From positions 1 through 64,000 of the forward strand of contig JBBRKS010000002.1 in the NCBI GenBank assembly GCA_038231775.1: a stretch of DNA of 64,000 bases, in the 5' to 3' direction. Positions 26,347 through 34,862 of the stretch are shown here, piece after piece; the stretch's first letter is position 1; each line of letters opens with the position of its first letter. The stretch is from Stagnihabitans sp038231775 (GTDB lineage: Bacteria; Pseudomonadota; Alphaproteobacteria; Rhodobacterales; Rhodobacteraceae). The translations under genes and the position numbers were made by a program. Under the pieces are notes generated by a model. That model was given only the letters and a program-made list of their open reading frames with translations, was not told the origin of the DNA and ran no database searches.

Positions 26347-27489
26347 ATGACGATACATTGGTGTGGAACGGGGCTGTCATCAGCGCCGGGGTTGCGGCGG
26401 CTGATCGGGTTAGGCCTGCCGGTGGTGGTGTGGAACCGCACGGTCGACAAGGCGTTTGAGGCGGTTGGCGACATCACGCAAGACATCCGGCCCTATTCAC
26501 TGGAGGCGTTGACGGCGGCATTGCAGCCCGGCGATGTGGCGATTTCAATGCTGACGGCAGAGCATCATGTTCCCATCGCAAAGGCGTGTCTTGCGGTTGG
26601 GGCGAACTTTGTAAGCTCGTCCTACATCGCGCCGGAGATGCGGGCGCTGGATGCCGAGTTCAAGGCCAAGGGGTTGGTTTCCATCAACGAATGCGGGCTT
26701 GATCCGGGGATTGACCATCTGATGGCGCATGATCTGGTGGCGCGGTATCGGGCCAGCAAGGGGTATGACCCGAAGAATGTGCTGAGTTTCGTATCGTATT
26801 GTGGCGGGGTGCCGAAGATACCGAACCCGTTCCGCTACAAGTTTTCATGGGCGCCGTTAGGGGTGTTGAAGGCGTTGCGCTCTCCATCCCGCAGTTTGCG
26901 GAACTTTGACGAGTTCAGGACGGCGCGGCCCTGGGATGCGATCACGTCCTATGACGCGCCCTTGCCGACGCCCGAAAGTTTTGAGGTGTATCCGAACCGG
27001 GATTCCTATCCGTTCATGGAGGATTACCGGTTTGATCCGGCCTGGAAGGTCCGGGATTTTGTGCGGGGCACGATTCGGCTGAACGGCTGGGAAGCGGCCT
27101 GGACGCCGGTGTTCCGTGAGATTGAAACGTTAAGCGGACCCGAAGGCGATGCGCGGCTGGCCGAGATGGCGGCAGAGTTCGTCCGCGAAAACTCTTACGC
27201 GCCCGGAGAGCCGGACCGTGTTGTGCTGTTCGTGTCCTTGAAGGCAGAGCAGGACGGCAAGATCATGTTCCATGAGACGTGGTCGATGGATGCCTGGGGC
27301 GATGCCAAGGGCACGGCGATGGCGCGGCTGGTGTCGCTGCCGGTGTCGTTTGCGGTGGAATCGCTGCTGGCGGGTGAGATTGCGCCGGGCGTGCATCCGG
27401 CCCCGCATGATCCGAAGTTGTACACCAAATGGTTGGGTCAGGTTAAAGGTCTGGCACAATATATGGAACGTTTGGACCATACCGCGTAA
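26347..27489 (+). CDS. Saccharopine dehydrogenase (L-glutamate forming type)
   Basis: A 380-residue enzyme of the Lys9 / saccharopine reductase family. An N-terminal Rossmann start (IHWCGTGLSSAPGLRRL) is followed by VWNRTVDKA, SSYIAPEMRALDAEFKAKGL, NECGLDPGIDHLMAHDLV and VLSFVSYCGGVPKIPNPFRYKFSW, the last two diagnostic of the family. It splits saccharopine into glutamate and alpha-aminoadipate semialdehyde. It lies 10 bases after the lysine-forming partner, forming a two-gene unit. The semialdehyde dehydrogenase needed next is not in the window. Confidence 0.88.
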   Translation: MTIHWCGTGLSSAPGLRRLIGLGLPVVVWNRTVDKAFEAVGDITQDIRPYSLEALTAALQPGDVAISMLTAEHHVPIAKACLAVGANFVSSSYIAPEMRALDAEFKAKGLVSINECGLDPGIDHLMAHDLVARYRASKGYDPKNVLSFVSYCGGVPKIPNPFRYKFSWAPLGVLKALRSPSRSLRNFDEFRTARPWDAITSYDAPLPTPESFEVYPNRDSYPFMEDYRFDPAWKVRDFVRGTIRLNGWEAAWTPVFREIETLSGPEGDARLAEMAAEFVRENSYAPGEPDRVVLFVSLKAEQDGKIMFHETWSMDAWGDAKGTAMARLVSLPVSFAVESLLAGEIAPGVHPAPHDPKLYTKWLGQVKGLAQYMERLDHTA

Positions 27490-27586
27490 AACGGCCCTAG
27501 CCCCCTGCGCCCGGTGACAGGGTGGGGGGCTTTCGGTATGCTTGCCCCCAATGGCCCCGCAAAGTGGGCGAGCAGGGCGGAGCAGG

Positions 27587-29311
27587 ATGGCCAGCGGCGA
27601 CCAAAAGCAGCGCATTTCAGGGGGCTGGCGCGACCGGCTGGCCCTGTGGCGGGCGCGCAAGGCGCATGTGGCGACCGGGTTTGTCAGCCAGCCAGAGCCG
27701 CGGTCGATCGGGCTTTACGCGCGTGGCAAGCAGTTGGTGGCGGGCCACTTCGTCTCTGGTGCCACGGTGCTGGAACGGCCAGAGGCTGTGATCTGGGATG
27801 TGGCATTTCCCGACCCTGCGACGCGGGCCGAAACGCACGGCTTTGGCTGGCTGGATGATCTGGCGGCGATGGGCGATGCCAAGGCGCGGGCGCGGGCACA
27901 GGGCTGGACGTTTGAGTGGATCGCGCGGTTTGGCCGGGGGCGTGGCCTTGGCTGGGCGCCGCAGATCGTGGGGCGGCGGCTGATCCGCTGGATCAACCAC
28001 GCGCCGATGCTGCTGGCCGACCGCAAGCCCGAAGAGCGCACCGCTTTTCTGGCAAGCCTGTCGCTGCAACTGCATTTTCTGGCGCTGCGTTGGGGCGAGG
28101 CAGCGTCGGGCCTGCACCGGATTGAGGCTTTGACCGGCACCATCTGCGCCGGGTTGGTGCTGGAGGGGATGGCGGGGCATGTCGATCCGGCCCTGCGCGC
28201 CCTTTCAGCCGATCTTGAGGCCGAGGTGGATATGGGCGGCGGCATCACCAGCCGCAACCCCGAGGAATTGCTGGAACTGTTCACCCTGCTGACCTGGGCC
28301 GCGCAAGCGCTGGCCGAAGCGGGGCGGATTGCGACGCCGGAACATCTGGCCGCGATGGAACGGATCGCGCCGGTTCTGCGCTCTTTGCGCCATGCCGATG
28401 GCGGGCTGGCACGCTTTCACGGCGGTGGGCGCGGGGCCGAGGGGCGGCTGGATGCAGCGCTGGCCAATGCAGGGGTCAAGCTGATGCCCTCTGCCGGGAT
28501 GGCGATGGGCTATGTGCGGCTGACCGGGGCGCGCACGACGATTCTGATGGACGCCGCACCACCGTCCGACAAGGGAGAGCTGGCCCATGCGTCAACCAAT
28601 GCGTTCGAGTTGACCTCGGGCCGCAGGCCGTTGATTGTGTCAGTCGGGTCGGGCGCTGCGTTTGGGGCAGAATGGCGGCAACCGGGGCGGGCGACGGCAT
28701 CGCATTCAACGCTGGCGGTGGACGGGTTTTCGTCGTCAAGACTGGGGCCAAGCGGGCAGGGGGCTTTTGTCGAACGCGCCGAAGTCACCACGCTGCGGGT
28801 GGTGCCGGGTGAGAATGGTGCGGGCGTGCATCTGGCGCAGGACGGCTGGTCAAAAACTCACGGTCTTAGCCATATCCGCGATCTGATGCTGACCAGCGAC
28901 GGGCGGTTTTTGAAGGGCATCGACCGGCTGACCGCGATTGGCACCACCGAAAAGCGCCGGTTTGAAAAGGTTCTGTCGGCATCGCGGCAAAGAAGTGTGC
29001 GCTTTGCGGTGCGCTTTCACATTCACCCTGATGTAGAGACGCGTCTGGATCTGGGCGGCACTGCAGTCTCGCTGACCCTTAAAAGCGGTGAGATATGGGT
29101 CTTCCGCCATGACGGCACGACGAAACTGACGCTGGAACCGACGGTCTATCTGGAAAAGACCCGGTTGCGCCCGCGTGAAAGCCTGCAAATCGTGCTTTCG
29201 GGGGCGGCGCTGGATTTCGACACCCAGTTGGGCTGGACCTTGTCCAAGGCGCAGGATACTCCGCTTGCCATCCGGGATCTGGATCGGGAAGATTCCGCCA
29301 GCCAGATCTGA
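27587..29311 (+). CDS. Heparinase II/III family protein
   Basis: About 574 residues. An alpha-helical toroid-like region (about residues 1-300, with SLQLHFLALRWGE and GLVLEGMAGHVDPALRAL) precedes a beta-sandwich with AHASTNAFELTSGRRPLIVSVG and GRATASHSTLAVDG, the positions of the lyase domain motifs. Relatives are predicted polysaccharide lyases, but in Rhodobacterales this gene is regularly found in front of purH and its substrate is unknown. There is no signal peptide, so a cytoplasmic or cell-envelope assembly role is possible. The start is taken at MASGDQKQ (27587), preceded by GGAGCAGG. Confidence 0.75.
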   Translation: MASGDQKQRISGGWRDRLALWRARKAHVATGFVSQPEPRSIGLYARGKQLVAGHFVSGATVLERPEAVIWDVAFPDPATRAETHGFGWLDDLAAMGDAKARARAQGWTFEWIARFGRGRGLGWAPQIVGRRLIRWINHAPMLLADRKPEERTAFLASLSLQLHFLALRWGEAASGLHRIEALTGTICAGLVLEGMAGHVDPALRALSADLEAEVDMGGGITSRNPEELLELFTLLTWAAQALAEAGRIATPEHLAAMERIAPVLRSLRHADGGLARFHGGGRGAEGRLDAALANAGVKLMPSAGMAMGYVRLTGARTTILMDAAPPSDKGELAHASTNAFELTSGRRPLIVSVGSGAAFGAEWRQPGRATASHSTLAVDGFSSSRLGPSGQGAFVERAEVTTLRVVPGENGAGVHLAQDGWSKTHGLSHIRDLMLTSDGRFLKGIDRLTAIGTTEKRRFEKVLSASRQRSVRFAVRFHIHPDVETRLDLGGTAVSLTLKSGEIWVFRHDGTTKLTLEPTVYLEKTRLRPRESLQIVLSGAALDFDTQLGWTLSKAQDTPLAIRDLDREDSASQI

Positions 29312-29344
29312 CGCTGCATCTGTATCTGTGCGAGGGGGCTCCGC

Positions 29345-30931
29345 ATGACAAATCTCGTCCCGATTGGCCGTGCGCTGATTTCGGTTTCCGACAAGACCGG
29401 GCTGATTGAACTGGCGCGGGCGTTGGCGGGGTATGGGGTCGAACTGATCTCTACCGGCGGTACGTCTTTGATGCTGCGGGCGGCCGGGTTGAAGGTGCGC
29501 GATGTGGCGGATGTGACCGGTTTTCCGGAAATGATGGACGGGCGGGTCAAGACGCTGCATCCGAACATTCACGGCGCGCTGTTGGCGTTGCGCGATGATG
29601 ACGAGCATTTGCTGGCGATGGCGGCGCATGGAATCGAGCCGATTGATCTGCTGATTTCCAACCTTTATCCGTTTCAGGAGACGGTGGCCAAAGGGGCCGA
29701 CCACGCGACCTGCATCGAGAATATCGACATCGGCGGGCCTGCGATGATCCGCGCTGCGGCCAAGAACCACCGCTTTGTCACGGTTGTGACCACGCCGGGT
29801 GATTACGCAGCGCTGCTGGATCAGTTGAAGGCGCGCGACGGGGCGACCACGCTGGCGTTCCGCCAGAAGATGGCGCTTGCGGCCTATTCCAAGACGGCGG
29901 CCTATGATGCGGCGGTGGCGGGCTGGCTGGCCGGAGAGTTGGCAGAGCCGTTTCCGCCCAACCGCAGCTTTGCTGGCACGTATGCGCAAGCGATGCGCTA
30001 CGGCGAGAACCCGCATCAGAGGGCTGCGTTCTATACCGATGGGTCGGGGCGTGCGGGGGTTGCCACGGCGCGTCAGTGGCAGGGCAAAGAGTTGTCCTAC
30101 AACAACATCAACGACACCGATGCGGCTTTTGAACTGGTGGCAGAGTTTGCCGGTGAGGGGCCCACGGTTGCGATCATCAAGCACGCCAATCCGTGCGGTG
30201 TGGGCCGGGGGGCGACGCTGCGCGAAGCGTATCTGCGGGCATATCAGTGCGACCAAACCTCTGCCTTTGGCGGGATCGTGGCGCTGAATATGGCCTTGGA
30301 TGCGGAGACGGCGGAAGAGATTGTCAAGATTTTCACCGAAGTGGTGATTGCGCCGGGGGCTTCCGATGAGGCGAAGGCGATCTTTGCGGCCAAGAAGAAC
30401 TTGCGTTTGCTGACCACGGCAGGGCTGCCGGATGCCAAGGCGCCGGGGCTGGCGTTCAAGCAGGTCGCGGGGGGCATTCTGGTGCAGGACCGCGATTTTG
30501 CAGGGATTTCCGCATCTGAGTTGAAGGTGGTGACCAAGCGTGCACCGACTGATGCCGAGGTGGCGGACCTGCTGTTTGCGTGGAAGGTCGCCAAGCACGT
30601 CAAGTCGAACGCGATTGTCTACGTCAAGGATGCAGCGACCGTTGGCATTGGCGCGGGGCAGATGAGCCGGGTGGACTCGACCCGGATCGCGGCGCGCAAG
30701 GCGGGCGATATGGCGGAGGTGCTGGGGCTGGCGCACAGCCCGACGGTCGGGTCGGTTGTCGCCTCGGATGCGTTCTTTCCGTTCCCGGACGGCTTGCTGA
30801 CGGCGGCAGAGGCGGGGGCCACGGCGGTCATTCAGCCGGGCGGGTCGATGAACGACGATCAGGTGATTGCGGCGGCGGATGCGGCGGGGCTGGCCATGGT
30901 GTTCACCGGCCAGCGCCATTTTCGGCATTAG
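29345..30931 (+). CDS. purH: Bifunctional AICAR transformylase / IMP cyclohydrolase
   Basis: A 528-residue enzyme for the last two steps of IMP synthesis. The N-terminal MGS-like cyclohydrolase domain (ALISVSDKTGLIELARAL, STGGTSLMLRAAGL, GRVKTLHPNIHG) is followed by the transformylase domain (YGENPHQRAAFY, LSYNNINDTDAAFELV, IIKHANPCGV, SAFGGIVALN, and the end RHFRH). Length matches the family (about 529). It lies 33 bases after the heparinase-like gene, and lspA starts 2 bases later. Confidence 0.95.
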   Translation: MTNLVPIGRALISVSDKTGLIELARALAGYGVELISTGGTSLMLRAAGLKVRDVADVTGFPEMMDGRVKTLHPNIHGALLALRDDDEHLLAMAAHGIEPIDLLISNLYPFQETVAKGADHATCIENIDIGGPAMIRAAAKNHRFVTVVTTPGDYAALLDQLKARDGATTLAFRQKMALAAYSKTAAYDAAVAGWLAGELAEPFPPNRSFAGTYAQAMRYGENPHQRAAFYTDGSGRAGVATARQWQGKELSYNNINDTDAAFELVAEFAGEGPTVAIIKHANPCGVGRGATLREAYLRAYQCDQTSAFGGIVALNMALDAETAEEIVKIFTEVVIAPGASDEAKAIFAAKKNLRLLTTAGLPDAKAPGLAFKQVAGGILVQDRDFAGISASELKVVTKRAPTDAEVADLLFAWKVAKHVKSNAIVYVKDAATVGIGAGQMSRVDSTRIAARKAGDMAEVLGLAHSPTVGSVVASDAFFPFPDGLLTAAEAGATAVIQPGGSMNDDQVIAAADAAGLAMVFTGQRHFRH

Positions 30932-30932
30932 G

Positions 30933-31433
30933 ATGAAGCAGGCGGTCATACCCTTGGTGGCGTTGGCGGTTCTGGTCCTGGACCAGATCAGCAAATGGGC
31001 GGTGGTGTTCGGTCTTGACCTTGCGCACCGCGGTGAGATTGACGTCTTTTCGCCCTATCTGGTGTTTCGGATGGCGTGGAACTACGGCATGAACTTTGGC
31101 CTTTTGGCGCAAGGGTCTGATCTGGGGCGGGCCGTGCTGATCGGGGTAGCGCTGGTCATCGCGGTTTGGGTCTGGGTGTGGGTGAAGCGCGAGAAATCGG
31201 GGCTTTGGGCAGAGGTTGCGGCGGGGCTGCTGGTTGGCGGTGCCTTGGGCAATGTGATTGACCGCGTCCTGTACGGTGCGGTGGCGGACTTTTTGAACAT
31301 GTCATGTTGCGGCTTCGACAACCCGTTCGCCTTCAACGTGGCGGATGTGGCGATCTTCTTCGGGGCGGTCGGTCTGGTGGCCTTCACCGGCTTTGCCGGC
31401 GGTAAGACGCCCTTGGCCAAGCGCAAAGGGTGA
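30933..31433 (+). CDS. lspA: Lipoprotein signal peptidase
   Basis: A 166-residue inner-membrane aspartyl protease that removes signal peptides from prolipoproteins. It has four hydrophobic segments, the N-terminal LVLDQISKWAVV, the asparagine/phenylalanine motif WNYGMNFGLL, and the two catalytic aspartates in GNVIDRVLYGAVADF and FNVADVAIFFGA. The ATG at 30933 begins one base after the purH stop, so expression depends on read-through from purH. The next gene encodes a lipoprotein, a likely client. Confidence 0.93.
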   Translation: MKQAVIPLVALAVLVLDQISKWAVVFGLDLAHRGEIDVFSPYLVFRMAWNYGMNFGLLAQGSDLGRAVLIGVALVIAVWVWVWVKREKSGLWAEVAAGLLVGGALGNVIDRVLYGAVADFLNMSCCGFDNPFAFNVADVAIFFGAVGLVAFTGFAGGKTPLAKRKG

Positions 31434-31501
31434 AAGACCCCGTGACGTGGCGACCTTCTTGCGCTAAGACGGGCAAAAGCAGGGTGCAAGGGTCGGACGG
31501 A

Positions 31502-32038
31502 ATGCGCAAGTCACGGATGGTTCTCGCGGTGGCGGGCGTGGCGCTGATGGCGCTTGGCGCGTGCGGTGGGAACACTGGCGGCGGATCACACCTGATGAAT
31601 TTGCGGTCGGCCTCTGATGGCCCGGATGAGTTTGCCATTCTGCCGCCAAAGGCGCTGGAGTTGCCCGCAGACCTGACCGCTTTGCCGGACCCGACCCCCG
31701 GTGGCGCAAACCTGACTGACCCGCACCCGCAGGATGATGCCATTGTCGCTTTGGGTGGCAGGGTTCAGGCCGTTGGCGGGGTTCCGGCGGGGGATGCCGG
31801 TCTGGTGCGCTATGCCGGGCGCAATGGCGGGTCTGCTGACATCCGTGCAACTTTGGCCGCAGCCGATCTGAAGCTGCGCAAAAAGCATCCGGGCAAATTG
31901 TTCGAGCGGGCCTTTGGTCTTAGCACCTATTTTGGCGTTTATCGGGATATGTGGCTTGACACCTATGCCGAATTGCAGCGCTGGCGTGATGCGGGGGTTT
32001 CAACACCCTCTGCCCCGCCAAAGGACAGCGGCAAGTAG
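31502..32038 (+). CDS. DUF3035 lipoprotein
   Basis: A 178-residue lipoprotein. Signal sequence MRKSRMVLAVAGVALMALG is followed by the lipobox LGAC, with Cys21 as the lipidation site. The mature part is proline-rich (EFAILPPKALELPADLTALPDPTPGG), then a short helical end that may bind another envelope protein. This is the DUF3035 family, found almost only in Alphaproteobacteria, commonly next to lspA. The function is unknown. The start was set at the ATG giving a normal signal peptide. Confidence 0.8.
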   Translation: MRKSRMVLAVAGVALMALGACGGNTGGGSHLMNLRSASDGPDEFAILPPKALELPADLTALPDPTPGGANLTDPHPQDDAIVALGGRVQAVGGVPAGDAGLVRYAGRNGGSADIRATLAAADLKLRKKHPGKLFERAFGLSTYFGVYRDMWLDTYAELQRWRDAGVSTPSAPPKDSGK

Positions 32039-32142
32039 TGATACTGTAAACCTGACCCGCGCGACCTTGTCACAAGCGCGTGGCTGGGGTTGCGCCTGAG
32101 GCCCTTTGGGCTAGCTTGCCGCCAAGGGCAGGAGGCCGCCAT

Positions 32143-33504
32143 ATGTCAGAACGTGCGGGACGAATTTTCGGGGTGAAGTTGTGGAGCCGGTCCGTGGTGG
32201 CGCTTGTGCTGTCATTGGGGGCTGCATCGGCGGGCACGGTCAGCGACTACAAGCTGGACAACGGCCTTGAGGTGGTGGTGATCGAGGATCACCGCGCCCC
32301 GGTTGTGGTGCACATGGTCTGGTACAAGATCGGTGCCGCCGACGAATCCCCCGGCCATTCCGGCATTGCCCACTTTCTGGAGCATCTGATGTTTCAGGGC
32401 ACCAAAGACGTCGCCCCCGGAGAGCTTAGCAAGATTGTCGCAGCGCAGGGTGGGTCGGACAACGCCTTTACCACGCTGGACTACACCGCCTATTTCCAGC
32501 GTGTCGCCGCCGACCGTCTGCCTTTGGTGATGAAGCTGGAATCGGACCGGATGCACAATCTGAACCTGCTGCAATCGGATGTGGATACCGAACTGAAGGT
32601 CATTCTGGATGAACGCAACCAACGAATCGACAGCGACCCGGCTGCCCTTTTGAATGAACAGATGAGTGCGGCGCAGTACCTGAACCACCCTTACGGCATC
32701 CCGGTGATCGGGTGGCGTCACGAGATGGAGCGGTTGACGCGCCAGAACGCGCTGGACTTTTACAGCGCGAATTATGCGCCCAACAATGCCATCCTGATCG
32801 TGGCGGGCGATGTGAAGCCGGATGACGTGCTGGCATTGGCCAAGCAGTATTACGGGCCGATCCCGCCCTCGGACAAGATCCACGACCGGGTGCGCCCGAC
32901 CGAACCGCCGCAACTTGCCGAGCGGCGTCTGGTTCTGGCCGATGCGCGGGTGGCACAGCCCTATGTCGTGCGCAGCTATCTGGCCGATGAACGCAACCCG
33001 GGTGATCAGAAGGAAGCGGCCGAACTGACCATGCTGTCGCAGCTTTTGGGCGGCAACCGGGCCACGTCGGTTCTGGCCCGCGCGCTGGAGTTTGACCAGA
33101 AGCTGGCCACCTATACCTCTGCCGACTATGACGGGGTTTCGCTGGATCAGACCACCTTCACGCTTGCCGTGGTTCCGGCAGAGGGGGTCAGTCTGGCCGA
33201 TGTGGAAAAGGCGATGGATGATGTGCTGGCCAAGTTCCTGAAAGACGGCGTGGATGCCGAGGAATTTGCCCGCATCAAGGCCCAAGTCAAAGCCGATCAG
33301 ATTTACGGGGCCGACAACACCCAAGGGCTGGCGCATCGTTACGGCATGGCTTTGGCGTCGGGTCTGACGATCAAGGACGTACAGGATTGGCCCGACCAAC
33401 TGCAGGCCGTCACCACAGACGAGGTGATGGCCGAGGCGAAAAAGGTGCTGGACCGCCGCCATGCCGTGACCGGCTGGCTGACAACAGAAGGTGCTGCGCA
33501 ATGA
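32143..33504 (+). CDS. M16 family zinc peptidase (active subunit)
   Basis: A 453-residue protein with a hydrophobic N-terminal signal (about residues 12-28) and an M16 peptidase core. The inverted zinc motif HFLEH is intact in HSGIAHFLEHLMFQGT, and a downstream glutamate in ELKVILDERNQR is in place for the third ligand. M16 peptidases work as clam-shell dimers with an inactive partner; that partner is encoded next with a 4-base overlap. It is predicted to be periplasmic. The ATG at 32143 follows AGGAGG. Confidence 0.9.
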   Translation: MSERAGRIFGVKLWSRSVVALVLSLGAASAGTVSDYKLDNGLEVVVIEDHRAPVVVHMVWYKIGAADESPGHSGIAHFLEHLMFQGTKDVAPGELSKIVAAQGGSDNAFTTLDYTAYFQRVAADRLPLVMKLESDRMHNLNLLQSDVDTELKVILDERNQRIDSDPAALLNEQMSAAQYLNHPYGIPVIGWRHEMERLTRQNALDFYSANYAPNNAILIVAGDVKPDDVLALAKQYYGPIPPSDKIHDRVRPTEPPQLAERRLVLADARVAQPYVVRSYLADERNPGDQKEAAELTMLSQLLGGNRATSVLARALEFDQKLATYTSADYDGVSLDQTTFTLAVVPAEGVSLADVEKAMDDVLAKFLKDGVDAEEFARIKAQVKADQIYGADNTQGLAHRYGMALASGLTIKDVQDWPDQLQAVTTDEVMAEAKKVLDRRHAVTGWLTTEGAAQ

Positions 33505-34817
33505 TGACCCGTTTTCTGGCCCTGATGGGCGCGCTGGTGTGCCTTGCGCTGCCGCTGCATGCGGAAATTCAGATACAGGAAGTCACCTCTCCGGGCGGGA
33601 TCAAGGCGTGGCTGGTGGAAAACCACGATATCGCCTTTACCGCGTTGAGCATTCGTTTCAAGGGCGGCACCTCATTGGATGTGGCGGGCAAGCGGGGTGC
33701 GGTCAACCTGATGACGGCGTTGATCGAAGAGGGTGCCGGTGATCTGGACAGCCAGGGCTTTGCCAAGGCGCGCGACGGAATGGCGGCCGAGTTCAACTTT
33801 GACAGCGATATGGACGGCGTGACCGTTTCGGCGCGCTATCTGACGGATACCAGTGCGCAGGCCGTTGATCTGCTGCATCTGGCGTTGACCAAGCCGCGCT
33901 TTGATGCGGACGCGGTCGAACGGGTGCGCGGGCAGGTGTTGCAGAATATCGCTGGCAACCTGAAAAGCCCCGACTCGATTGCCGGTGATATCCTGAACAA
34001 GGCGGCGTTTGGCGACCATCCCTACGGGTCAGCCGGGGATGGCACGATCGACAGCGTCAAGGCGCTGACCCGCGATGATCTGGTCGCGGCCTTTCACGGC
34101 GCCTTGGCACGGGACCGGATATACGTGGCGGCGGCGGGCGATATTTCGGCCAAGGATCTGGGGCTGATGCTGGACAAGTTGCTGGGCGACCTGCCCGCGA
34201 CCGGGGCACCGCAGCCCGCCGACGTGGCTTTGACGGTGAAAAGTCAGGTCATTCAGCAGGATTTCCTTGGTCCGCAAAGCACGATCAGCTTTTATCAGGC
34301 CGGTGTGCGGTTCGAAGACCCGGATTACTTTGCCGCGACCATCCTGAACGGCATTCTGGGCGGCAATGGTTTTTCGGCGCGGCTGACCGATGAGGTGCGT
34401 GAAAAGCGCGGGCTGACTTACGGGATCGACACGTCTCTGGCTGATTTTGACCACGCGCAGATTTTGGAAGGGTCACTCGCGACGGCGAACGACAAGGCTG
34501 CCGAGGCGATACAGGTGATCCGCGATGTGTGGGCCGATGTCGCCAAGAACGGTGTGACGCAAAAAGAGCTGGACGACACCAAGACGTTCATGACCGGTGA
34601 ATACCCGTTGCGGTTTGACGGCAACAAGCGGATCGCCTCGATTCTGGTCGGGATGCAGGTGCTGGGCCTGCCAGCGACTTATCCGGCTACCCGCAATGCC
34701 AAGGTCCAGGCCGTGACGCTGGACGATGTGAACCGCGTCGCGCACAGTCTGCTGACACCCGACAAACTGACCTTTGTGGTGGTAGGCAAGGCGGAAGGGG
34801 TCACGTCGTCGAACTAA
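33501..34817 (+). CDS. M16 family peptidase homologue (inactive subunit)
   Basis: A 438-residue protein with a signal peptide (MMTRFLALMGALVCLALPLHA). It has the M16 fold throughout (GGTSLDVAGKRGAVNLMTALIEEGA and LGGNGFSARLTDEVREKRGLTYG), but the HxxEH residues are replaced by NLMTALIEE, so it cannot bind zinc in the usual way. The R/Y pair near the C-terminus (EKRGLTYG) that binds substrate is kept. It probably forms a heterodimer with the preceding active M16 peptidase. Translationally coupled (ATGATGA). Confidence 0.88.
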   Translation: MMTRFLALMGALVCLALPLHAEIQIQEVTSPGGIKAWLVENHDIAFTALSIRFKGGTSLDVAGKRGAVNLMTALIEEGAGDLDSQGFAKARDGMAAEFNFDSDMDGVTVSARYLTDTSAQAVDLLHLALTKPRFDADAVERVRGQVLQNIAGNLKSPDSIAGDILNKAAFGDHPYGSAGDGTIDSVKALTRDDLVAAFHGALARDRIYVAAAGDISAKDLGLMLDKLLGDLPATGAPQPADVALTVKSQVIQQDFLGPQSTISFYQAGVRFEDPDYFAATILNGILGGNGFSARLTDEVREKRGLTYGIDTSLADFDHAQILEGSLATANDKAAEAIQVIRDVWADVAKNGVTQKELDDTKTFMTGEYPLRFDGNKRIASILVGMQVLGLPATYPATRNAKVQAVTLDDVNRVAHSLLTPDKLTFVVVGKAEGVTSSN

Positions 34818-34862
34818 GCGAATCTGTGGCCTGGCGTCAGGTTCCCTGCTAGAGTTGGTGGG

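Noticed and set aside
28850..30994. 714-codon open frame on the minus strand opposite the heparinase-like gene and purH
   Set aside because: It is a shadow of GC-rich codon usage in the plus-strand genes. The translation is arginine/histidine/glutamine-rich with no family motif.
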